Shown here one piece after another: positions 38,495 through 50,400 of a stretch of 64,000 nt of DNA; within the stretch, counting starts at the first letter, position 1, and each line of letters starts with the position of its first letter. The position numbers and the translations under genes are program-made. This stretch comes from Cavia porcellus (taxonomy: Eukaryota; Chordata; Mammalia; Rodentia; Caviidae), in the NCBI RefSeq assembly GCF_034190915.1, contig NW_026947484.1, forward strand, positions 68,527,482-68,591,481, given 5' to 3'. A model generated the notes under the pieces. It had not been told where the DNA came from. It made no database searches and worked only from the letters and a program-made list of their open reading frames with translations.

Positions 38495-41400
38495 TCACCA
38501 TAAAACTCAAAAAATTCTTTTAAAATATGTACCCAAGAGACATAGAATTCCATAAGTGTTTGTAAATTTTCTTTTTTTCTTTTTTTTTTTTGGGACAGGG
38601 TCTCACTTGCTATGCAGTTCAGGCTGGCCTGGACTCACTACAAGGCATTGACTAGTCTTGAACTTGTGGTGATCCTCCTGCCTCAGCCTCCCAAGTGCTG
38701 GGATTATAGGCATGTGCCACCACGCCTGCTGAGTGTCTGTAATTGTCAAAATCTATAAACAACTCAAGTGATCATTAAGCAGTGAATGGTGAGTAAATTG
38801 TAGTATATTCATACAATGAAATAATACCCAGTACTAAAAAATGTATATAAGAAACATATAAACAATCATATATATGAATTTAATAAACATGCTAAGTGAA
38901 CTGAGTGTGACACAAAGCCTTCGTATTGTTTTTTTTTTTTTTTAATTGGTACTGGGGATCGAACTCATGACCGCCTGCTTGCAAGGCAGGTGCTTATGCC
39001 GCTGAGCTAAATCCCCAGCAAGCCTTCGTATTTTATGATCTAGGAAAGGCAAAATTATAAGGAGATGGATCGGTAGTTATCAGGGGCTTAGAAGGGGAAA
39101 CGGAGAGGAGAGATGGAAGTTTTGAGGGAACTCAGTTGTTTTATATCTTGAAACTAATGGCATGAGGGTGCACAGCTGTGCAGGTGTGTTAAATTCACTA
39201 TTATTCTTGTAAAAATCGAAATTGTTTACAAAATTGTTTGATGTTGCTCAGCAGCAACTCTCCCCCTTATTTTTATCCCGATCCCGTTCAGGCAGCCATG
39301 GCTGGAACCCCACTGAGGGTCCGGGCTTCCGGTCTTTCCAGAGACTTTCTAAATTCTTAATTCCCTACACCCAGAAGGTCCTGAAGTCCTTTTCTGTGAG
39401 GTGGAATCTCACGGTGGAACGTAAAAGATAGGAAAAGAGATAGATGTTTTTAGTAATTTTCTTTTAAAAATTCTACAGCCTTATTATTTTATTAAAAAAA
39501 ATAACAAAAGAGTAAGTTGAGAATCAAGCATGGTAAAGTGGAAGGAAAACACGTGCTATCTAGCATCATCTTGGGAACAACCATGCCTGGTCACCCTCCT
39601 TCAGTGGAGATGGAGGAATAAAGTCAGGGCAAATGGATGCAGACAGCCACCCGGAAGATGTGGTCCACTGCTCTTGCCTTAATTACTTTTCCTTGTTTTT
39701 TTGAGACCGGGTCTTACTATACAGTTTAGGCTTTGAGCTCATTTTGCAGCCAACACAACATACAACAATGGAAAACACAACAATCCTCCTGCCTCGGCCT
39801 CCTGAGTGCTGGGATTACAGGCAGGAACAAGCCAACCCAGCCCTTGCTTTAATTTTATGTTTGCCAAGTAAACTAGTGGTTGTACTTTGACTTTGTAGGT
39901 ATGTCTTCCTTTGGAAGAAACTGTGCCTCTCTGAAAACAAAGATAACCACTGTAGTCTCCTTAAAACAGTGTATTAGAAGCTGACCTTTTTATTTTACTT
40001 TTTAACTTTATGGCTCTGGTAAAAATGATACCTGTTTATTACAAAAAGTTCAGAATTTTTTTTTAAAAGAAAAATAAAAAGAAGAAAGGTCCATAGACAG
40101 AACTAGAATAAACAAAACTTCCTCTCAGAATCACCAGAACTCCAGTGAGTTGGTTATAATTACTGCTTTCATTTTTCAGGTACATTTACAAACTTATATA
40201 CATATTTAGTTCTACAGAAAGCATTTTTAAAATAAATTGGATCGTACTTTAAGTGATCTTCCAAAAGCTGTATTTTTAAAAGAAAATTTAAAAAATACAA
40301 ATGATACAGAATTTCACAAGATAATAGGAAATTAACAATGGCTATTACATTGCCTATTGTTGTCTTTAAAACAGTTGCTCAGATTACCAGATACAGGCAC
40401 GCAAACTGATCAAACAATAGAAGCACTAACTGTTCCTTTCAATGAACTAACAGTCCAATTATCTTAGCTATCTTGGATATATACATATATAGTTTGTGTT
40501 TATATATTGTGTATATATATTTGTATACATGCACATTTCCCCTTTTCTTCTTTTCACCATTCATTCATCCTAGTTGTTCTTTCCTTTTTAACAGTTTCTT
40601 TCCTTTCTACAATACTCTTTCAATTTCTTACAGCAGGGAAATAATACATTGTTTCCACATGGGAGTCTGATTTATTTCACTTTTGAGGGTGGTGTCTAGT
40701 TGCATGCAGTTACCTATAAAAGGCTTGAGTTTACCCTTCTTTACTGCAGAGTAGGACTCCATTGAATAAAAAGACCACATCTTTTTATCCATTCTTCGGT
40801 GAATGGCCATTGTGTTGTTTCCAGGATTTACTCATTACAAACTGTGCTGCTATAAATATGGATGTACCTGTATCACTGTGGTGTGATGTTTCCAATTATT
40901 TGATAAAAATACACAGAAGGGGAAGAGCTGGGTGGAACAGGACCTCTAATTCCAGTATTTTGAGGAAATCTCCATGCTGATTTCCACAGTGGTTGCACCA
41001 GTCTACATTCATACCAATAGTGGCCAAAGGTTCGTTTTTTCCCCACAGCCCCTCCAGCATTTGTAATTGGATGATTTTTTGATGACAGCCATTCTTTCTG
41101 GAGATGGAATCTCAGTGTTGTTTTAATTTGCACTTCCCAAATGACCAATGATGTTAAACATTTTTTCATATAATTTACTTGCCATTTGTATTTTTTCATC
41201 TGAGAAGTGTGTTTTCATCTCACATGCCCATTTTTGGACTGGGTCTTTGAATTTGGGGCTTGGTATTTTTTTTTCTTACTTGGTAGTGGGGATCGAACTC
41301 ACAACCTGTGCATGCCATGCAGGCACCTGTGCCACTGAGCTAAATCCCTGGCCCTGGGGCCTGATGTTTTTCAGTTCTTTGTATGTTCTAGATAGAGGTC

Positions 41401-44400
41401 CTTTGAGGGATGCTTGGCTAAAATATTTTCCCAGGTTGTGGGTTTTCTTTTCACTATGTTGGTGATTACTTTTGAGGTGAAAAAGTTTAATGAGATCCCA
41501 GTTGTTGATTCTTTGAAGTATTTCCCATGCAGTTTGGCTTTTGTTCATGAACTCTCTGCCTACATACTCCTATGCTGTCATGATTTCTCCCTACCTTAAC
41601 TTCCAGTAGATTTAATGTTTCTATTTTAGTATTTGGATCTTTGATCCATTTTGACTTTAGTTTAATGTATAGTGTTTAGTTTAGTTTAGGCATGAATCTG
41701 CTTTTGGACTTTAGCATGTGGAAAGCCAGTTTTTCTAGTCCCATTTATTGAGGAGGCTCTCTTTCTTCTAAGTGAGCATGATTGGCCCCTTTGTCAAAGA
41801 TAAGGTAGCAGAGTGTGTTTGTAGTTCTGTCTGCATCTTCAGATACAACTCCTGATCTTCAGGTATGCTTGTTTTTGCTGGTACCATACTGATTTTATCC
41901 CAGTAGCTTGGTAGTATAATTTCCAGTCAGGGATTGCAATGCCTCCTGCCTTATCTTTGTTGCCCAGGATTGCCTTTGCTCTTCTAGGTCTCTTCTGGTT
42001 CCAGGTGAATTTTAGGAATATTTTCTCTAGATCTGTGAGGTATGCTAATGGTATTTTGATTAGGATCACAATACAAAGACAAAAATCACATGATCATCTC
42101 AATAGATGTAGAAAAAGGTATTGATAAAATCTCACATTCATATGATAAAAACCCTACACAACGTCAAAGTAGGTGGCCTTTACTTCAATCTGATAAAATC
42201 CACCTATGACAATCCAACAGCCAACATCATACTAAATGAGCAAAAACTGAAAGCCTTTAAACTAAAATCAGGAACAAGACAAGGATGCCCACTATCACCA
42301 CTCCTATTCAATATAGTACTGGAAACATTAACCTGAGTAGTTAGACACGAAAGAGAATTAAAGGAATAAGGATAGGAGAGGAAGAAGTTAAATTATCATT
42401 ATTTGCAGATGACACAATACTCTACATAGAAGAACCCAAAAATTCCACAAAAAGTCTTCTAGATTTAATAACCAAATTCAGTAATGCAGCTGGATACAAA
42501 GTTAACACTCAAAAATCAATAGCATTCCTGCACTCAAACAAACTCGCTGTGAAAGAAATTAGGAAAACCATATCCCTCACAATAGCATTAAAAAATGAAA
42601 TACGTAGGAATTAGTCTAACAAAGTAAAACTTTACACACTGAAAATTAAGTTACTCTAAAAAAAATTGAAGAGGATCTCAGAAAACAGAAAGATGTTCTT
42701 TGTTTATGGATAGGAAGAACCAACATTGTGAGAATCTGATCTTTTTAGAAGACATTATTATTAACAGTGTGTTTGAGGTTTCCTCTAAAATGCTAGCTGG
42801 AGTCCAAAACTGGGTTCAGTGATACAGGACTGTGACCTCTAGATGTAATTCCTACAGAAAGGCAATAAAAAGAAGAACCCTCTGGTGTCTGTTCCTTGGC
42901 TCTGGAAAGGGGGTATAAAGGGAGCTGAACAGACGCCTTTACTGAGGGACAGCTCTGCTCTTTGATGTAAGCAGATGTGCTTGAAAATCTCCCTGGTGGA
43001 GTTAGTGGGAGGCAGTGATTTCCAAACCTAATATGCACATGAAGCACACTCTGTCTCAGGCCCTCTTTCTCCTCCTCTCCTTTCCTCTCTTAAAATCTGT
43101 GCATTATCTGGAAAGGTTATGACACCCTTTTGAATAGGGCTCTGTAGCACCTCCATCAGGCCCACATGGGATTGGGTTGTGTATCCCCTGATGACAGGGA
43201 TGAAAACGATGTTCCTGCCCTGTCCCTGGTCCTTACTACAGGATTTATGGAAATCTTATAGTTCATTGCAGAGCCCAAATAGGCAGGCGGGTTTGCACAA
43301 GTTTATGGTTTAAAACTGGACCTGGCCAAAAGAAACTGCTATGTCATTATCCCACTTACTGACAGCCATAGAAGCCCTTAGTCAGAACCTGGGGTGTGTG
43401 AGGTGGGGCAAAAGGCAACCCAGAGACAGAAGAAGAGGCGCTTTCTTCAGCTGCCCTCCTTCCGGGATGTTATTAAGGAACCGTGTGGACATGGAAAACC
43501 AGTGTGGAACCATCTCTGTCCACGCACGGCTAGACCTTGAGCTCCGGTCCGCGTGGGCTGCTATCCCTGTGAGGGCACTGAGGCAATAACTTGTCACATA
43601 ACAGAGCTCCACGAGTGCCAGATTGGAAAGCGGCTCCCAGGCAGTTCAGACAGGACATCTGGCCTTCTGCCTGAAACCCAAAACTACAAGGGGGACTTGG
43701 GCTTCTGTCACACAGGGCAGGCCTGTCCCACCACCGCGGCCAGTGTTCACTTACTCACAGGTCAGCTGTCTGACTGCTGGATTAACAGGTCCCAGGCTGC
43801 TTCCCTTCCACTCTTTCTCACCCACCTTCAAGAACCATACCCTGGCCTGGCCACCAATCACTTTGGGATTGCATTTGGAACAGAAAAACTAAATACAGAC
43901 TGGAAGCCAAGATTACTTGTAAATCAAAACCCATACGAGAATTTCAAAGCCTGGATGTAGATGGGCTTTGTCCATGTTTGTCTGTGTCCGTGTAGCTAGG
44001 CAGCTTCCCCCTTGGTCTCCTCTCTCTCCGCACAGCTGGACATGATCAAAATAGATGGTCTGCTGCTGCGTTCACTAACCTGGCACCCACTTTCCAGTCA
44101 CAGATCACTGAAATAGGGGTGTATGATTCCATATTTGGATTCTGATTCCATCCTTCAATTGTTTTATATTCATAGCCGCATTGGCATTTTTCAAAAACTA
44201 CATTTTGAAGGCAACGTAGGTTGTGGATGGGTTTGATATTGCAAAGAACATATTTGCCCAAGACAATTAAGGGTGAAACCATGGGCATTTATTAAGGAGA
44301 TTCTCTTTATAGGATCAGCTAAAGAGTCAGATGCCCGGTTTGAACACCTGTGGTATGCTTACAGCATACATGACAAGCACCAACATGAGTGGATGAACTC

Positions 44401-47400
44401 CTTGCCTATATCTGCTTCTGCTGCAGCAGAACCTGGAGCTGTCAAAGATAACCTTATAGTCATGTGCTCCATGAAATGATGCATGGCCCTGGTAGCACAG
44501 ATGCCTGGTAGCCCTACTCCTGTGAGCAGTTTCCCAATAAATTACTTTGGATAAAGCTTGAGAGAAAAGCCTTGCCATTAAGTGTAGTACATCCTTTGAA
44601 GAATTAACTCAGGAAATAACTCATAATTACTCTCTCCCCTCAAAGAGTCTAGCTGAGTATCAAGGCTACAGCATTTTGCTATAATGTCACAGCCATTTAT
44701 AAGCTCTGACAGCTATGTGTTATTATACAATTATTTCTAAATTGAAAATGGATTTTAATTTCAGGAGCACCGATTACTATCCAAACAGTATTTATTACTC
44801 CATAATTAGACATTAAGCCAATATTATTGAAAGATTTCTCTTTATCATTTGTTCACGTATCTGGTGTGTCATCACAATTTCAGGAGCAGCTCAGCAAGCA
44901 CTTCAACACTCACTGGGCTCAGGGATGATCGAGTTTTTATGTCCTAGCTTTTCATATAGGATATTTAACACACAAACACTTTGCCTTTCTCTCTTTCCTC
45001 ATGTAAACTGCTTCTTCCATAAAGTTTGAGAGAAAGACACTGGTTCTAAGGCTTTGGAATAGCTAAAGTGATGATTATCTTAAAATTTCAAGTTGAATAT
45101 TACTGTCAAATCCTTTACCAATACCCCAAATGCATTTCTTCTTCAAGATACATGCTATAAGTTGTTAGTCTTCTTGAAGATTTATTCCATGTTATAGTAG
45201 ATGGCTTTTTATCTAAGAATCTGTTTTATATTATAAGCTCTTTTGTACAGTCTCGACCAGCATATCACTCACAAGTTTTTTGATGACATAAAAAAATAAC
45301 AAGAATGAATGTGAAGACCAGGTGAGCTTTTAAATTGGGTCTATTTTCCCCTCCATCCCATGCTTTCGACAGGCAGCTTCCATCTCCCCTAGGAGCTTAT
45401 TATATATAAACGCAGTGCCTGGACCTCACCTCAGCCCTGCAGCCTCAGAATGTGAGGAAAGGCGCCCGGCTCTGTGTTCACTGGTTACTCAGCAGGTGCT
45501 GCCTAAGGTGCTGCCTGACGGGTCAGCTGTGAGGAGCCTGTGGAGAACGTGCTGTCTGCTATCTCATTTAACACTTGCACCAGGCTTGAGAAGTAGGTAC
45601 TATAACATCTATTTTATGGCTGAGGAAAGCCATTTCTCCAAATTCAGACACAGACATCGGTGATTTCCAGAGAGGCTCAGTAGTGCCTGACTCCAAGGTT
45701 GGCACTTGATTTTGAATGAAGGCAGCAGTCCCTCACGGCAGGGCCTTCGTGGGGTGGCAAACACTCACTGTGAAAGAGTAAGTTCTACTGCAAGCTGCAG
45801 ATGGATTTATGAATCCTGACACTTTACAAATGTCAATAGTCTGTCATTGAACATTTGGGCAGGGCAGACTCAAAAATTATTAAAGTATAAACATTACATT
45901 TTAAACAGTCAATTAGACAACCCTATAGGTTTCACTAACTAGAAAGGGTACCTTCTCTCTACTTAAGGACATAATGAGAAGCAGAGATATTCCTCTATAA
46001 TCAAATTTAGGAAGCTAGGCAAAGTTTCAGCTTTCAGTTACAGGCGAAATTGAGAACAGAAAGCCAATGCTGCTAAGCTCCATCTAAAAGTCAGTTGAGT
46101 TGCGAATGGGAGAGACTGGGGCGGGGGTCAGACCAAAGACGGCTTCGCAACATTCCAATGGATCCAGTTGACAGGAAGAATGTGATGGAACATGGTTTCG
46201 TCTGGAAACAAATTTTCTTTTAACATAGGCAGAATTTGACTGTCAGATGCTAAAGGCTCCCACTCAAAGTTGCTCTTGTCTAAAAACATTTTCAAAGAAG
46301 CCTAGCACCCTGGCCCCACCCCACACGCCTGACCTCCACCTTCTCCACAGAAGCCAACCTTTGCTCTCAGTATTCAGCGTGGCTTTTTCCGCTAGGCAAG
46401 GTATGCAGGCCAAGGGAGGCAGGCTGCAGGCAGAGCCGGGAAGGGCAAATGGGAGGAAGGAGCTGCCTTTGGTTTGTCCCTTCTGCTCTGTTGTCCCTAG
46501 CTCCAAGCCCCTGACTTACTAACGCGGCTGGCCAGGGGAGCTCGCCTGGCTGCCAGGAGCAGCTCAGCAGCTTGCAGCTCTCTGACTGCAGCCCGGATGC
46601 TGCCCGGTGCCTTCCGTGCTTAGCACCTGCAGACACCTGGGCAGATCATGCTCACTGGCCCCCACAGCCTTTTCCACAGGGGCTCAGGGGGTCCCCCCAG
46701 CCAGCCCAGGCAGATGCAACTGCAGTGTTCAGCATTTTGCAGAGAAGAGAGCATCAAGGAATTGCTGAGCCAAGGGGATAAACACTTCAGAAGAAATTCC
46801 CCCCTGAAATGTCTGGGAAAGTAAGGACCGGTGGACTGCCAACTCCGAGCAGTGACCACGTGCTGAGACCCCCAAACTCGGGTGCATGTTTGGTCAGTAG
46901 CAGAAAGCTGCACAGTCATGGATAACAAGGCAGGGCCAGGCCCGCCATCTCTGCTGTCTCCCGTGTTTATCCTCATGGTGTGGGGCTCCGGTTTTTGTGT
47001 CACAGAGGGGCGATGAAGATTTGTGGGGTCCATACTGTGGGTTCAGCTGGCTGCCTGCACCTTCCTTTCTGCAGCCATACGAAGGCCCCTGCACCAGCTG
47101 CCGGGCTGCTGGCACGGGAGGCTCCAAGTCTGAGAGCAAGGAGCTGCACCTCCTGGGAGGGTGAGCGGGGAGATGAGTCCAACCCCAACCCAAGAAGCCC
47201 ACCAGCACCTCAAGCCAGCTCTGCCAGAGAATCTTTATTGTAATCTTTTCATCATTCCTATTTTTAAGCTGCTTTTTGCTTTATGTGGGTCTCCTTAGAA
47301 ATTCTGACTTCTTTGAAACAAACAAAAAAAAGAAATGTGTCAGTCATCTTTCTTTTCTATTTTTTTGGCTTTTTGGGGCAGGGTTTCAGTATGCAGTTCA

Positions 47401-50400
47401 AGGCAGTCTTGAAATCACTTTGTAGCCCAGGCTGGCCTCAAACTCACAGCGACCCTCCTGCCTTAGCCTCTCAAGTGATGGGAATATAGGCATGTGCCAC
47501 CACACCCAGCTTAATCACCCTTCTGTAGCTGGGACAAAATACCTAATATACACAGTTTAAAGGAGCAAAGCATTTAGCTCTTGGTGCTGGTCAGCTGGCT
47601 GCAAGGCCAAACAGCACAGCAGGAGGGTAAGCTCCTGGGCTTCTCCCAAGCCAATCAAGATGAAACAGCACAGGAGGTGTCCAGCAGGGAGACTCCTCAT
47701 TGCTTTTATGAATAATTTCTGACACATGCTTATTAAAACCTACTTACTTTTTCTGGGGAAAGGCATTCCCTGGCCAAGGGGCATGGAGGATACCAGGAGC
47801 AAAGCAGGTCTTCACTTCTCCCTTCCCATCCTCTTCGGGCTCCTCCCTCCCAGGGCTCCCTTCTGAGGCTGTGATTTGAATTGGAGCCAAGGTGAGAGGA
47901 TCAGAGGATTTCTCGCCAATAGGTCAGAGAGGAGAGGTTCCCAGGAGAGATTTCCTCCAATGAAATGGAAGCCTCCTAAGAAGCCAGAAGGAAGAATGCA
48001 GAAGGAAACCTCTCCTCCAGCTGCCTCAGTAGGAGCACTGCCTGGGTCAAACACAGCTGGAATGGGGCCTGGCCTGGGAAGGTGGCCCTTGGTGGTGGTC
48101 TTGGGCCTGGGGAGTCTTTCCACATTTCGGCCATCAGCTGCTCAGGGCAAGGTTTTGGGGAAGCTGTGGACAAATGAATTCCTAATACTCTTCCCATCTC
48201 TCAGGGCTTACAGGTCCTCTCATCTCCAAATGTGACCTCTTTTTGATGGCTGCATGTTTTCAGGATTGAGAATAGAGCAGCATTTTCAGAAGATGCTTTG
48301 GATTAGAACATTCTAAGCACAAACTTTATTATTATTGTTCTTACTATTTTGCAATATTAGGGATCAAACCAAGGGTCACTTTCCTCCTGAGACATATCTC
48401 CAACCTTTTTTTATTTTATTTCGAGACAGGGTTCACTAAGTTGCCCAGGTTGGCCTAGCACTTGTGATCCTCTTGACTCAGCCTCCCAAGATGCTAAGAT
48501 TACAGGTGTGTATCACTGCGCCTAGTGAGAACCTTACTATTTAGTAAGGTGGTGTTAAGCGGGGAGATTGAGGTAGAGCCAGTGAGCACTGGTCACTGGG
48601 CGTCTGAAACGCCCTTTCCTTATCTCTGACACACGTCACACAGCACTCTTGAATTCAGCAGTTTGCAGAGACCAAAGCAGAAGTCAACTGGGAAGGAATG
48701 CATGCAAGCCTGCAGCCAGGGACCTTGCAACCCACCAAGCGCCTGGGATGGGATCTATTGTGCCTCTGCTTGCGAGTTTCCCCACTGAAGTCATTTTGAG
48801 GGAAGCCAACAATAAATAGCGAAATATGCAGGCAGAGCCCAGAAAGAAAGAAGAGGCTGGGTTTTTCAAGCAAATAGCAATAGTAGCGGGACTGTTTTCC
48901 TATGAGGAAGAGGTCTGGGGCATACAAACCCCACATACATGAAGCAAACCTTTGAGCTTCATACTGTTTTCCTGGGATATTCTTCAGTTTAAATTCAGAT
49001 GAATATTGATAAAGGAAAGAAAAAAGGAAGACACAAAGGCCTTCCTGGGCTTGGGTGACCACAGATGGTGAGACCGCCCTGCTGCATGCAATTACTGGCT
49101 GGAGAGAAGCATTTTGCAGGCAGTGGCAATTACCTGGCAGGGAGCAGCTGAGACCCCTTTGTGTACAGCAGGAAAAGGTGGAGAAAGTGCCCAGGGACCC
49201 GATGCCAAAGAATCCTCATGTTGTACCTGGGCATAGCTGTACTTCATGCTTAAAATAGTAAGCCCGAGTCTCTGCCTGCTCTAATGGAAGGTGCTAGTTT
49301 TAAAGGAAGGACCCAGCATGAGTCTGCATAGGAACATACTGGGAAGCTCTCCAGATTCTGTGCTCCTGGTCCCCGTCACCTTGAGATGCTACTGCTCTCT
49401 CTCTCTGGGCCTCACTACCTGACAATGGATGACGTGTGGGAATTCTTCAGAGCAAATGGGTACCGGGAATTTCAGACTTGCTTTTGGTTTTGCAGCTTTG
49501 CTTTGACCCAGGATCTTAGATTCTCTGGCCCATTGTTCATTCAAGAAAGATTACTGCAGTGATTGCTGCTGCATCACTGCCACATGGACAGGTGGCCGTG
49601 GCTACATGAAACGCAGGCCACTGATGATGAGGTTTTCATTCCCATTAAAAGTCAGATTGAAGCAGCTTTTAGGCTCTTCACTGTGGCTTGTATTTTGGAA
49701 CCATAATGGTTGGGAGGTCTGGGAGAGGAACTGACTTCCCCCCTGCCCAGCTCCACCTGCAGACAGGCAGGCCAGGCCCTCAGCCACTGAAGAAGTCAAT
49801 GGAGCAAAGAAACCTTGTGCTAAAACATTCTGGCCTTATTCGTTCAGCTAGATTTCAGTCTGTACAAGCACAGTTACTTACCTGCAGGTTAAATATTTGG
49901 AAAGGAACAAAGAAAAGGAAAAAGGCTAAAAAAAGAAGAAACTGGTATCCTCGAGGGCAAGAGGCACTCACGGTGCAGCCCAGGAAGCAGGGGTGTACGC
50001 ATGGTAGCCCGCAAGCCCATCTGGCTGCTGTCGACATGAGAGGAGTTTTACTGGAATCTTTGCGCCCTTTCACGTCTACTGTCCACGAACGTTTTCAGCA
50101 GCGCTGAGCGGCCAGGATATAGACCTGGCCCACAAAGCTCAAAATATTTATTATCTGGCTCTTTGCAGAAGAAAAATTGCCAATGTTAGTTTTTTTTAAA
50201 CAGAATTTCCTTTAAGTTTGGAAAGTTAAGTGTTTGGGCAAGAAAACTCGGTTAATGGGTAACAAATGTCATCAGATACTTCCTAGGGAGCAATACTATT
50301 CAGGGTCAGACCAAGTGGCCTTCAATTTTTCTGAAGCACCCTTTCATTATCCAAATATTCAATGCCGTACTTTTCCAGGCTTATAGTTGCTCAGAGGCTT

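Noticed and set aside
42121..42336. Possible reverse-transcriptase gene
   Set aside because: It is part of a broken, inverted L1 with downstream stops and frameshifts.
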